A stretch of DNA of 64,000 nucleotides from Balneolaceae bacterium (lineage in GTDB: Bacteria > Bacteroidota > Rhodothermia > Balneolales > Balneolaceae): contig JAFIFB010000129.1 in assembly GCA_020832285.1 (NCBI GenBank), positions 62,001 through 126,000 of the forward strand. The letters are read 5' to 3'. Shown here in pieces: positions 26,786-35,671 of the stretch. A model generated the notes under the pieces. It was not told the DNA's origin, made no database searches, and saw only the letters and a list, made by a program, of their open reading frames with translations. Each line of letters begins with the position of its first letter. The first letter of the stretch is position 1. Both the position numbers and the translations under genes were made by a program.

Positions 26786-27709
26786 TTGAATCGAGTTCAA
26801 CTCGCCTGCAACGCAATGGCCACACGGTTTGAATTTGTTCTGTGTGGTGATAATGAAGTTCATTTGCGGGCAGCAGGTGAGGAGGCTATTCGTGAGATAA
26901 AACGAATTGAGAACAAGCTCAGTTTTTATCAGCGAAACAGCGTTATATCACAAATTAATGCAAGGGCCGGTTACGAGCCGGTTCGAATTGATTCAGAGAC
27001 ATTTTCCTTTTTGGAAAATGTCTCTTTTTTATTTCAGGAAACTGATGGTGCTTTTGACCCCACTATCGCCCCGCTGATGAAAGCCTGGGGTTTTGTAAAA
27101 AAATCCGGTTCAGTTCCGGATCAATCCGCAATTGATGAGGCACTGGAACACACCGGAATGAACCGTGTTCGTCTTGACAAAGCCAGGCATACGGTTCAGT
27201 TTGAAAAACCTGGAGTAATGTTCGATCCCGGCGGAATCGGGAAAGGTTACGCACTGGATCAGGCAGCCATGATTCTGAAAGAAACAGGAATTGAGAATGC
27301 TCTCATCCACGGCGGCACAAGCAGTGTTATTGCCTGGGGAAAACCACCTGATGAATTGGTCTGGAAAATTGCTATAAAACACCCCGATCCATCATTTCAT
27401 GAGCAAGATGAGATTCTGAAAGTGTATGAACTGAACAATTCAGCACTCTCCGTTTCAGCAGTTTGGGGAAAAGCCTTTGAAGCCGACGGGAAACTGCTCG
27501 GCCATATTATTGACCCAAGAACAGGATACCCAGTAGACGGAGCACAACTCACAGCCTGTGTTGCAAAAAATGCCACACTCGCTGATGTCTATTCAACAGC
27601 TATGCTTGTTTCGGGCACAGAAAACCAAATGATTCACCCAAAAATTGACAAAATTTTCAGCTATTTTATATTGTTGAAGGATGGTAATACCATCTCACAC
27701 AGTCAATAG
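26786..27709 (+). CDS. apbE: ApbE-like FAD:protein FMN transferase
   Basis: 307 residues starting at a TTG only 3 bp after the preceding stop; the first ATG (26816) falls inside the conserved N-terminal NAMATRFEF motif, so TTG is preferred. Motifs: DGAFDPTIAPLMKAWGF (~80), PGGIGKGYALDQAA (~150), IHGGTSSVIAWG (~172), HIIDPRTGYPV (~238) and NATLADVYSTAM (~262, metal-binding Asp and Thr). ApbE transfers FMN to a Thr of a target protein. Most ApbE proteins are lipoproteins; this one shows no signal peptide. Its place between two Gfo/Idh genes is unusual and suggests either accidental clustering or a flavinylated partner elsewhere. Confidence 0.88.
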   Translation: MNRVQLACNAMATRFEFVLCGDNEVHLRAAGEEAIREIKRIENKLSFYQRNSVISQINARAGYEPVRIDSETFSFLENVSFLFQETDGAFDPTIAPLMKAWGFVKKSGSVPDQSAIDEALEHTGMNRVRLDKARHTVQFEKPGVMFDPGGIGKGYALDQAAMILKETGIENALIHGGTSSVIAWGKPPDELVWKIAIKHPDPSFHEQDEILKVYELNNSALSVSAVWGKAFEADGKLLGHIIDPRTGYPVDGAQLTACVAKNATLADVYSTAMLVSGTENQMIHPKIDKIFSYFILLKDGNTISHSQ

Positions 27710-27840
27710 ACAACGATTATACTTTTTAAAAGTATAATTACGTTTTTCTTTAACATATGAACTACCTGTTGTAATTTATATAATGTGTACAAGTCTACGG
27801 AGTTCTACTACATTACAACCTTAAGCGAAAGCTACTATCT

Positions 27841-29142
27841 ATGTCTAAAAAAAATAAGAATGACAAAGGCGGACTGAACCGCAAAGATTTTTTGAAAACA
27901 TTTTCACTTGCTTCTCTTGCTCCATTAATGGCCGGAGAAAAAATACAAGGCAAAGCACTGAAAGAAGCTGAAGCCGTACGATACACTAATAACAATACTG
28001 ATGATGTGGTTCCGATAGGTATCGTTGGTTACGGGGAGTGGGGTCGCCAGATTGCTTCTACCCTTGAGCGCAACCCAAAAGTAAAAATTGCCGGAATTAG
28101 CGACACTTTTTCGATCATGCTAACCAGGGCTGAGCGTTCCTACACCGATGTAAAAACCTTCGAAAATTATCGTGAGATGCTCGAAGACCCTGAAATCCCT
28201 GCTATAATTGTTGCCACTCCCACCCATAAACACCGTGAAGTTGTGGTGGATGCCCTCGAAGCAGGAAAACATGTTTACTGCGAATTCCCAATGGCATCAT
28301 CGATTGAAGATGCCAAAGCGATTGCCGATGCTGCAAAAGAAGCCCCTCGCCAGATTTTCCAAGTGGGACTTCAATACAGAATAAACCCACAACACCGTGA
28401 TGTCTTTCAGTTTATCCGAAGCGGTGCTACCGGGCGGCCAACCTATATTCGCTCTCAGTGGCACAACAAAACAAGCTGGCGCCGCACATCAGCAACCCAG
28501 GAGCGTGCTGATGAACTAAACTGGAGGCTCGACGGAGATGTCTCTCTTGGTCTAATCGGTGAAATTGGTGCCCATAACATCGATATGGCCTCTTGGTATC
28601 TCAATGAAATGCCTTCTTCCATACAAGGGTTTGGCCAGGTACGTTACTGGAGAGATGGTCGTGATGTGCCTGACAACGTTCAGGTTGTTGTTGAGTTTCC
28701 AAGTGGAGTACATATGGTTTGCGTATGCAGCCTTACCACATCATTCGACGGTCGTTATGATATGTTTTACGGTAGTGACAGTACCATCCTTCTGCGTGAC
28801 AAACATGCATGGATGTTTAAGGAAGTGGACGCCCCGATGCTTGGCTGGGAAGTGTATGCCCGCAGAGACCGTTTCCATGGTGAAGTTGGAATTGCACTTG
28901 TAGCGGATGCAACCCAACTCGATGCTCAGGATGTGGATCCGTTTGAGGACGATCCGAATGTTGAAACACCGCTCTACTACTCACTCGATTCTTTCATAGA
29001 TAATAATATCTATGGCCCATACCCGGCAATGGTGGGCTACCAGCAGGGCTATAATGCAACCCTCGTTGCAGTAAAAGCCAAAGAGGCCATTCAAAACAAA
29101 TCGATCGAAACACTTGATGAAGATCTCTTTGCACTGGATTAA
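27841..29142 (+). CDS. Gfo/Idh/MocA-family oxidoreductase with Tat-like leader
   Basis: 433 residues. NRKDFLKTFSLASLAPLMA (~14-32) resembles a Tat or Tat-like leader but lacks the second Arg (NRK in place of RR), so export is uncertain. GIVGYGEWGRQIA (~60) is the nucleotide-binding loop; YCEFPMASS replaces the usual EKP motif, so the key Lys is missing. GEIGAHNIDMASWYL (~240) carries the active-site His region. It follows apbE by 131 bp and may be co-transcribed. With EFP instead of EKP it might be catalytically altered. Confidence 0.85.
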   Translation: MSKKNKNDKGGLNRKDFLKTFSLASLAPLMAGEKIQGKALKEAEAVRYTNNNTDDVVPIGIVGYGEWGRQIASTLERNPKVKIAGISDTFSIMLTRAERSYTDVKTFENYREMLEDPEIPAIIVATPTHKHREVVVDALEAGKHVYCEFPMASSIEDAKAIADAAKEAPRQIFQVGLQYRINPQHRDVFQFIRSGATGRPTYIRSQWHNKTSWRRTSATQERADELNWRLDGDVSLGLIGEIGAHNIDMASWYLNEMPSSIQGFGQVRYWRDGRDVPDNVQVVVEFPSGVHMVCVCSLTTSFDGRYDMFYGSDSTILLRDKHAWMFKEVDAPMLGWEVYARRDRFHGEVGIALVADATQLDAQDVDPFEDDPNVETPLYYSLDSFIDNNIYGPYPAMVGYQQGYNATLVAVKAKEAIQNKSIETLDEDLFALD

Positions 29143-29180
29143 TCATCATACTGATCAAAATCAGTATTTTTATTTTCAGT

Positions 29181-29211
29181 CCCGGTTCAGATATGAGCCG
29201 GGATTTTTTTT
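29181..29211. terminator. Bidirectional-position intrinsic terminator
   Basis: A 9-bp stem CCCGGTTCA / TGAGCCGGG (one wobble) with a GATA loop, followed by ATTTTTTTT. It lies 38 bp after the Gfo/Idh stop and serves the plus strand, immediately before the convergent mutarotase gene. Confidence 0.85.
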
Positions 29212-29219
29212 ATTCTGAA

Positions 29220-29594
29220 TTAATTCACTTCCTCAGGCCGATCAGAAAGGGTGTAAATCATTTTCATAAGGCGCCATTTTTCTCCCGGTGCTGAACCCGG
29301 CAATGACTGCTGATATCTACTCATCAGCTCTTCCCATCTCTGTACGACTTGATTTTCTTCATCCAATTTGGCCTTATTTTGAAAACAGAACGATTCGTCT
29401 GTTTCCATTATCATGAAAAGCCTGTTTTCAATACGGTAAATATCCATGTGTACCACACCAGCATCCCGGATGCTCTTTTCAATTTCAGGCCACACTTTTT
29501 TATGATACTCTTCATATTCTCTGATCAGCTCCGGGTCATCAACCAGGTCAAGCGCCAAACAGTATCGTTTCAGTTCAGAATCTTCCATCATCAA
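29220..29594 (-). CDS. L-rhamnose/L-fucose mutarotase family protein
   Basis: 124 residues with the RhaM-type pattern: RYCLALDLVDDPELIREYEEYHKKVWPEI near the N-terminus, VHMDIYRIENRLFMIMETD in the middle, and a C-terminal WRLMKMIYTLSD. These small ferredoxin-like proteins interconvert sugar anomers. Placed 3 bp after fucP in a fucose-oxidation operon, it most likely supplies the anomer needed by L-fucose dehydrogenase. It is cytoplasmic and is the last gene of the operon. Confidence 0.88.
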   Translation of the reverse strand: MMMEDSELKRYCLALDLVDDPELIREYEEYHKKVWPEIEKSIRDAGVVHMDIYRIENRLFMIMETDESFCFQNKAKLDEENQVVQRWEELMSRYQQSLPGSAPGEKWRLMKMIYTLSDRPEEVN

Positions 29595-29597
29595 AAA

Positions 29598-30884
29598 TCA
29601 GATTACTGCACGGTTATAATTTCTGCTGATCCATCCGTAAATAGCGATGATCACAAAACAGATCAGCGGTACCCAGAATGAAATCCCAATGCTTCCGGTC
29701 ATATCGGAAACCAGTCCCTGGAGCGGAGGCAAAACCGCGCCACCGCCGATCGCCATAATCAGGCCAGAACTTCCGATTTTTGTATCCTGCCCAAGCCCTT
29801 TCGAAGCAAGCCCAAAAATTGTAGGGAACATAAGCGACATAAACGCGGAGATCGCCACAAGTGCATAAACCCCGGCCAGGCCGCCGCCGGTAATCACCAG
29901 GAATGTTGATAACACACCCAAAAGCGCTGAGAATATCAGCAGACTTTCCGGCCTGAAATATTTCATCAGAAATGTATTGATGAAACGGAAAATAGTAAAT
30001 ACCACCAAGGCAGCAATATAGTAGTTCGATGCGGCCGCCTCGCGAAGGTCCAGCTCCACCATAACATATCGGATGGTAAAAGACCACACACAAATCTGGG
30101 CACCTACATAGAAGAACTGAGCCACCACTCCCATCACATAATTTTTGTTTCTGAATAACCTGCGCAGTGTCGGACCGAGATTTATGGAGGGAGTCTCATC
30201 CGAAGCTTTTGGCATCTTTGTACGTGCAATGAAAATCCACAAAATCAGAAGCAGAAACCCGATAGTAACGTAGGGGCCCATCACCGCATTAAGCTCCAAT
30301 TGTTGTATGGTAGTCAGTTCTTCCGGTGTCATGAGGGCCCTCTCATCCGCATCTGCTATGTCGAGGTGAGAAAGGATAAAAAATTTACTGATGATCACTC
30401 CCGAAATTGATCCGATCGGGTTAAACGATTGTGCCAGGTTCAGCCGCCTGGTTGCCGTTTTAGGATCTCCCATTGCGATGATATAGGGATTGCAGGCTGT
30501 TTCCAATACAGAGAGGCCGCCTGCAAGAATAAACAGAGCCATCAGAAAAAATCCGTATTGCATTGCAATACTTGCGGGGAAAAAGAGAAGCGCACCCGCT
30601 ACGTACATCCCAAGGCCTAAAAGCACACCAGATTTGTAGGTAAACCGCTTAATGAACATCGCCGCAGGCAGGGCCAGTAAAAAATAGGCTCCATAAAATG
30701 CGAACTGAATCCAGGCAGTTTCAAAATCGGACATACTCATGATCCGCCTGAATGCCGACAGCAGGGTATCGGTGAGGTTGTTGGCCAAACCCCACATAAA
30801 AAAGAGGCTCGTTATCAGGATAAAAGGCAGAAGCGGGGCACGAAGTCCACTCTTCTCCGATGGTGAATTTCCGGAATCAGTCAT
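29598..30884 (-). CDS. fucP: L-fucose:H+ symporter (FucP family, MFS)
   Basis: 428 residues, about 12 membrane segments. FFMWGLANNLTDTLLSAFRRIMSMSDFETAWIQFAFYGAYFLLALPA is the FucP N-terminal signature, with the buried acidic Asp of the NLTDTL motif. GLSVLETACNPYIIAMGD and the second-half RFINTFLMKYFRPE agree with the family. It imports L-fucose across the inner membrane, coupled to protons. It lies between the fucose dehydrogenase gene (45-bp gap) and the mutarotase gene. Confidence 0.93.
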   Translation of the reverse strand: MTDSGNSPSEKSGLRAPLLPFILITSLFFMWGLANNLTDTLLSAFRRIMSMSDFETAWIQFAFYGAYFLLALPAAMFIKRFTYKSGVLLGLGMYVAGALLFFPASIAMQYGFFLMALFILAGGLSVLETACNPYIIAMGDPKTATRRLNLAQSFNPIGSISGVIISKFFILSHLDIADADERALMTPEELTTIQQLELNAVMGPYVTIGFLLLILWIFIARTKMPKASDETPSINLGPTLRRLFRNKNYVMGVVAQFFYVGAQICVWSFTIRYVMVELDLREAAASNYYIAALVVFTIFRFINTFLMKYFRPESLLIFSALLGVLSTFLVITGGGLAGVYALVAISAFMSLMFPTIFGLASKGLGQDTKIGSSGLIMAIGGGAVLPPLQGLVSDMTGSIGISFWVPLICFVIIAIYGWISRNYNRAVI

Positions 30885-30929
30885 AGTAGAGATCAGTTAG
30901 TTAGCAAATACAATGTATGCGAAATAAAA

Positions 30930-31718
30930 TCATCCATCCAAAGCCCGGTCCAAATGCACATAACCTCCATCCACATATATGTGCTGACCAGTTATATGAC
31001 TGGCCCTGCCGGATGCAAGAAAAACAGCCATATCGGCAATTTCATGCGGAGTGGTGAAGCGCTTGCCCAAAGGCACCCGGCCTTCGATAGTTTTTCTGGT
31101 TTTTTCAGGATCTTTAAAATTTTTGGCGAGCCAGCTCTCATACTGCGGTGTGATAACTTCAGCCGGGATAATCGCATTTACGCGGATACCATACTTCAGC
31201 AGTTCAACTGCCCATTCGCGCGTGAGTGCCAGTTGTGCGCCTTTCGATGCAGCGTAGCCCGATGTGCCCCCCTGCCCGGTGACGGCCGTTTTGCTGCTTA
31301 TGTTCAGGATTACGCCTTTGGATTTTTTCAACTCCGGCAGACACGCCTGTGTCATAAAAAAATAATGGTGAATATTGTTACTCAGAGAGTCCCGAAACTG
31401 ATCGGCTGTTCCTTTTTCAAGGCTCACAGAATCATTAATACCTGCATTGTTGAACAGCCCGTCAACCCTCCCGAAATGGTCTGCAACTTCCTGTACCGTT
31501 TTTTTGCAACTCTCTTCCGACTCCAGCTTTCGTGCCGCCAGGTAAGCGCGGCTCCCACTCTTCTCAAGTTCTTCCAAAAGCCGAAGTCCAGTTGACTCAT
31601 CCATGTCTGCAATCACCGGAATCGCTCCCTCCTCTGCAAGTACCCGGCATATCGCTTCCCCGATACCACTTGCGCCGCCGGTTACAATCATTACTTTGTC
31701 CTGTATGTTAAGATCCAT
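30930..31718 (-). CDS. L-fucose dehydrogenase (SDR family)
   Basis: 262 residues: TGGASGIG cofactor loop (~13-20), NNAG (~90), catalytic Ser-Tyr-Lys in [21 protein letters not shown] (~140-160), and the ending [10 protein letters not shown]. The pattern [27 protein letters not shown] with [14 protein letters not shown] is what I recall from the Burkholderia multivorans SDR L-fucose dehydrogenase, so I prefer this to a 2-keto-3-deoxy-fuconate dehydrogenase. It oxidises L-fucose to L-fuconolactone with NAD(P)+. It lies in the fucose operon between fuconolactonase and FucP. Confidence 0.85.
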   Translation of the reverse strand: [262 protein letters not shown]

Positions 31719-31851
31719 TAGAAGAGGATTTCAGATATGTTTCGATGTTATCTTTAAAGCATGAAAAATTCAACCCGCCAGTTACATCTTTTTATAAAAG
31801 GCTATACAGGATTTCCTTCAGAACAAAAAGAAGATCCCTTATCAAAAAATC

Positions 31852-32694
31852 TCAGAGGTTCTCTTTATTGGTGATTCCATAAAAACGGATGGCATTCTCC
31901 CCCATCACATCCTTCTTTTCACCGTTCGGAAGATCGCTCAGGTAGTCTGTTACCACAGAATAAACTTCTTTGTAAGAACCGGCCAGCAGACACACCGGCC
32001 AGTCCGAACCGTACAGAATGCGCCGGGTACCGAACACCTCAAAAACAGTATCGAGATAAGGTTTCAGGTCCGATGGTTTCCAGCGATTCCAGTCGGCTTC
32101 TGTGACCAGGCCCGAAACTTTACAAAAGACATTTTCCGATTTTGCAAGATGTCCCATTTTCTCTGCCCACGGTTCAAAAATCTGGTTCTTAATATCCGGC
32201 TTGGCGAGGTGATCAACAACAAATTTCTGGCCCGGACATCTCCTGACCAGTTCGATGGCAGCATCCAGATGTTTCGGATAGATTAGAATATCGTAGGTAT
32301 AACCGTTTTTTTGCAATGTTTTCATTCCCCGGAGAAATGCCGGTTCAAGCATTTTTTCCGGTTCTTCGGCCTGAAGAATATGCCTGAATCCCGCCATCTT
32401 CGGCCTTCCCGAAAACTTTTCCAGCCGTTCCTCAAGCTTTTCATCCCACAAATCAATCCAGCCAACTACCGCTTTGATGAACGGGTACCGGTCGGCGAGG
32501 TTCAGTAAAAAATCCGTCTCTTCTTCGGTTTGATCGGCCTGAACAGCCACACATCCGTCGACCGAAAGGTCATCAAATAATGGCTCCAGGTCATCTGGCA
32601 TAATATCCCGCCTGATTACCTTCATTCTATCATCAATCCATGCGTGGGTTTCGGGATCGTATTTCCAGAAGTGTTGATGTGAATCAATAACCAT
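31852..32694 (-). CDS. L-fuconolactone hydrolase (amidohydrolase family)
   Basis: 280 residues of the COG3618 amidohydrolase type: IDSHQHFWKYDPETHAWI at the N-terminus (metal-binding HxH), RHILQAEE (~105), VVDHLAKPDIK (~160), FCKVSGL (~190), and ILYGSDWPVC (~235, catalytic Asp). The enzyme opens L-fucono-1,5-lactone to L-fuconate. Its start overlaps the end of the fuconate dehydratase gene by 11 bp, indicating tight translational coupling. Confidence 0.9.
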   Translation of the reverse strand: MVIDSHQHFWKYDPETHAWIDDRMKVIRRDIMPDDLEPLFDDLSVDGCVAVQADQTEEETDFLLNLADRYPFIKAVVGWIDLWDEKLEERLEKFSGRPKMAGFRHILQAEEPEKMLEPAFLRGMKTLQKNGYTYDILIYPKHLDAAIELVRRCPGQKFVVDHLAKPDIKNQIFEPWAEKMGHLAKSENVFCKVSGLVTEADWNRWKPSDLKPYLDTVFEVFGTRRILYGSDWPVCLLAGSYKEVYSVVTDYLSDLPNGEKKDVMGENAIRFYGITNKENL

Positions 32695-34000
32695 GTTTCT
32701 CCAAATTTACATTCCAGGCATCGCCACCGGGAAAAGAGTACTCAGCCAGCGACTGTGGTTTCATTTCGATACTGTACCCCGGCTCCGCTGGTGGCATGTA
32801 ACATCCGTTCCGGATGGTAACCGGTGTTATAAAATGTTCATGCAGATGGTCCACATACTCGATCACACGCCCGTTCATCGTGCCGGAAACAGCTACAAAA
32901 TCGAACATCGACAGGTGCTGGACGTATTCGCAAAGTCCTACTCCGCCCGCATGCGGACAGACCGGTACTTTAAACTTCGCTGCCATAAGCAGAATAGCGA
33001 GCAGTTCATTCACCCCGCCCACACGGCAACTGTCGATCTGGCAATAATCCATCGCCCCCGCCTGCAAAAACTGTTTGAACATCACCCGGTTGTGGCAATG
33101 TTCACCAGTGGCCACTTTTACCGGAGTAATCGCTTTTGCAATGCGGGCGTGCCCTAAAATATCATCGGGACTGGTAGGCTCTTCAATCCAGAGCGGACTA
33201 AACCGTTTCAGCTCCTTCATATTCTGAATCGCCTCTTCCACCCCCCATTTTTGATTGGCATCCATCATTAGAAATCGCTCTTCCCCGATCTCATTCCGAA
33301 TGATTTCTGCCCTCCGGAGATCATCTTCCAGATTGGAACCCACTTTCATCTTCACATGAGTAAACCCATTTTCCACAGCTTCCCGGCAGAGCCGTTTGAT
33401 TTTTTCGTCGGAATACCCAAGCCAACCGGCTGATGTAGTGTACGCCGGGTAACCATCGTTAAGGAGCTTCTCAATCCGTTCAGATTTTCGGACTGTCTGA
33501 ATCTCCAGCATTTCCAGGGCTTCTTCCGACTTGATGGCATCTTTGATGTAGCTGAAATCGATACATCTTACGATCTCGTCCGGTGTCATCTCACTTAATA
33601 GTCGCCATAGCGGTTTACCTTGCTGTTTCGAGTAGAGGTCCCAAACAGCGTTCACCACTGCACCGGTAGCCAGGTGGATCACTCCTTTCTCCGGCCCAAG
33701 CCATCTCAGCTGGCTGTCGCCGGTAATTTCCGACCAGAATGCCCCCAAATCGGAAGTAATTTCATCAAGAGACCGTCCGATCAATTTTTCGGCCAGCAGT
33801 TTAACTGCGGCACAGCAAAGTTCATTTCCCCGGCCGATTGTGAATGTAAGTCCATGCCCTTCGAGGCCGGATTTACTGGTTTTTAAGATAAGATAGGCCG
33901 CTGAGTAATCGGGGTCTGGATTCATCGCATCCGAACCATCGAGTGTACGGCTGGTTGGAAAACGGATGTCTTTTACTTCAAAATCTATAATGTCTGCCAA
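32684..34000 (-). CDS. L-fuconate dehydratase (enolase superfamily)
   Basis: 438 residues matching the length and order of known fuconate dehydratases. The N-terminal capping domain (DVRFPTSR-like DIRFPTSRTLDGSDAMNPDPDYS) is followed by the barrel: HVKMKVG (catalytic Lys pair ~219), MMDANQKW (metal Asp ~247), IEEPT (Glu ~273), GEHCHN (Glu ~300), and HAGGVGL (catalytic His ~350). It dehydrates L-fuconate to 2-keto-3-deoxy-L-fuconate. It is the first gene of the fucose operon, whose promoter lies in the repeat-rich 34.0-34.7 kb gap. The downstream pathway enzymes are not in this window. Confidence 0.94.
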   Translation of the reverse strand: MADIIDFEVKDIRFPTSRTLDGSDAMNPDPDYSAAYLILKTSKSGLEGHGLTFTIGRGNELCCAAVKLLAEKLIGRSLDEITSDLGAFWSEITGDSQLRWLGPEKGVIHLATGAVVNAVWDLYSKQQGKPLWRLLSEMTPDEIVRCIDFSYIKDAIKSEEALEMLEIQTVRKSERIEKLLNDGYPAYTTSAGWLGYSDEKIKRLCREAVENGFTHVKMKVGSNLEDDLRRAEIIRNEIGEERFLMMDANQKWGVEEAIQNMKELKRFSPLWIEEPTSPDDILGHARIAKAITPVKVATGEHCHNRVMFKQFLQAGAMDYCQIDSCRVGGVNELLAILLMAAKFKVPVCPHAGGVGLCEYVQHLSMFDFVAVSGTMNGRVIEYVDHLHEHFITPVTIRNGCYMPPAEPGYSIEMKPQSLAEYSFPGGDAWNVNLEKHGY

Positions 34001-34058
34001 GAATAATTACTTTTTTTGATTTATTTCTTCAAAGTTTGTCTGGATTTCCGCTTGAGAA

Positions 34059-34212
34059 ACTAGTGTCGTGTCAACTGTAAAGGTGTGAGAGAGTCATCAG
34101 ACGAGTCGTTCCGGGATCATCCCAATCATCTACATTGGTATATTTTTTGAAAAACTCGTCAGATGACTTAACCCGACGTTTTATCTTTGACATAACACTA
34201 GTGTCGTGTCAA
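34059..34212. repeat. Segment bounded by 16-bp direct repeats
   Basis: ACTAGTGTCGTGTCAA occurs at 34059-34074 and 34197-34212. Between them, GTCATCAGACGAGT (34093-34106) and ACTCGTCAGATGAC (34154-34167) form an inverted repeat with one mismatch, and GGGATCATCCC is a small palindrome. The layout resembles a mini mobile element with target duplication, or a strong secondary-structure region upstream of the fucose operon. Confidence 0.6.
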
Positions 34213-34213
34213 A

Positions 34214-34251
34214 TATGAAATATCGTTCAAAACCTGTCAGCGACCGCGGCG
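34214..34251. repeat. CCTGTCAGG-type repeat, copy 2 (interrupted)
   Basis: TATGAAATATCG followed by TTCAAAACCTGTCAG matches copy 1 at 13011-13037. A GC-rich insert (about CGACCGCGGCGGGAAT) follows and then a second TGTCAGGTTT. The insert seems to have split the arm, duplicating TGTCAG. Confidence 0.55.
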
Positions 34252-34424
34252 GGAATACTGTCAGGTTTAACTCGTCATTTTAAGCTTGACTCGACACCTG
34301 GTACGGATTAATCATTTTAATATTATGAAAGGATCAACCGTAATAATGGTACACTTTTACAATTTATTGAATGCAATTCGTTTCTTCAAAAAAACAAGAA
34401 CATATTTGGCCATCATTACTCACT

Positions 34425-34692
34425 CAGAAATTTAGTTGTGACCAATCCCTACTGTGGTCGGGAGAATTGACGGCTGATTGACGTTGAACAAACCATTTCC
34501 GAGACAACACAACCCACAGGTAATTTCACTACGAGGGAATCACTTACGCCTGGAGCGAAGCATCTGAAGGAGATTTTTTACACTATCGCAAAAATTTAGG
34601 TTAAGGTATTAATAATCAAACCGATAGATTTATTCATTTTTTCTCTTTGATCACCGAATGAAGCGATTCCCGTGAAGCGAAATGCGGGTTAG
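34425..34692. repeat. Dispersed ~270-bp intergenic repeat, copy 1
   Basis: Similar to 41069-41334 along most of its length. Shared blocks include AGAAATTT-GTTGTG, GGTCGGGAGAA, CAAACCATTT--GAGACAACACA, CATCTGA, ATTAATAATCAAA--GATAG, and a 3' end with GAAGCGATTCCCGTGAA-CGAAATGCGGG. This copy ends 19 bp before the stop of the minus-strand patatin gene. I see no intact gene in it. Confidence 0.75.
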
Positions 34693-34710
34693 CCTTCAAA
34701 TTTTCTTTTA

Positions 34711-35487
34711 TTATTTTTCCAGTACTGATAACGTTGCTATATAACCTTCTTCAATCAGGTTTTCGGCTGTTCCGGTATCAGCCATGTTATATGCGCTGAG
34801 TTCAGGCTGTATCCACATCACTCCGTCAGCATCCCGATGTTCATTGAGCATTTTATGTTGAACCATACCAAGAGTATTCACGAGAACATCGGCTATATTT
34901 TCCGGGCGTTTGTACTTTCGGTTGGCGATCAGGTCAACTGCTATAATTCGTTCAGCGCCCATTTCCCGAAGCGGGCTTATGGGAACATTTTCGCTGAGTC
35001 CGCCATCAACCAACAGCCTCTCTTCCCACTCTACGGGTACAAAAATTCCTGGCAGGCAAGTGCTGGCCATCACAGCTTTGTAAAGGGGTCCTTTCTTCAA
35101 CACCACTTTCTCACCAGTTGAAATATCGGTTGCGATCATTGCCAATGGAATATTGGCATCCTCTATATTAACTTGCCCTAGATCCTCAAGAATCCGTTTG
35201 CCCAGACGTTGATTACTGAGCATTCCCATTTTTGATAGTTTAAATGCAGTAACATCCAGCCAGTCGAGTTCCAGTGCGATCTCTTCCAGTTTGTCAACAG
35301 AGGTTCCGAAAGCTACATAAGAAGCTACAAATGCCCCGATACTTGTTCCTGTTATACAGTCTGGTTTCAGATTTTTTTCACGAAATGCTTTTAAAACGCC
35401 AATATGTGCAGCACCCAGTGCAGCTCCCCCGCCCAGGGCCAACCCTGTCTTTTTTTTTGTGCTATTAAAGAAACGGATTAAGTTCAT
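34711..35487 (-). CDS. Patatin-like phospholipase
   Basis: 258 residues: oxyanion loop LALGGGAALGAAHIG (~16-30), nucleophile GTSIGAF (~43, GxSxG) and dyad Asp in DGGLSENVP (~161). This is the RssA/RssB-neighbour-type bacterial patatin family of acyl hydrolases. No signal peptide is evident, so it is probably cytoplasmic. It is a single gene, and its 3' side carries the dispersed repeat, which could supply the terminator. Confidence 0.9.
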   Translation of the reverse strand: MNLIRFFNSTKKKTGLALGGGAALGAAHIGVLKAFREKNLKPDCITGTSIGAFVASYVAFGTSVDKLEEIALELDWLDVTAFKLSKMGMLSNQRLGKRILEDLGQVNIEDANIPLAMIATDISTGEKVVLKKGPLYKAVMASTCLPGIFVPVEWEERLLVDGGLSENVPISPLREMGAERIIAVDLIANRKYKRPENIADVLVNTLGMVQHKMLNEHRDADGVMWIQPELSAYNMADTGTAENLIEEGYIATLSVLEK

Positions 35488-35671
35488 GATTTTTCTATGC
35501 TATAAATGGACTTTAAGAATTCAAAATGTATATTATATGAGGGTAACCATCAACATTTATTGCACCTGTTTATTCTTAAGATTGATCCTGATCAGGGTTT
35601 TCACTATACCAAATATCTTGTTTTTTACAGAGATTACTTGCGTAGTCAATTAAACAAATAAGTGAAACTTG

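Noticed and set aside
30954-31595. 213-codon plus-strand frame
   Set aside because: Antisense shadow of the SDR gene.
30930-31718. SDR as 2-keto-3-deoxy-L-fuconate dehydrogenase
   Set aside because: Its [12 protein letters not shown] and LDRAL patterns fit SDR L-fucose dehydrogenase better, and no other fucose dehydrogenase is in the operon; the alternative is not fully excluded.
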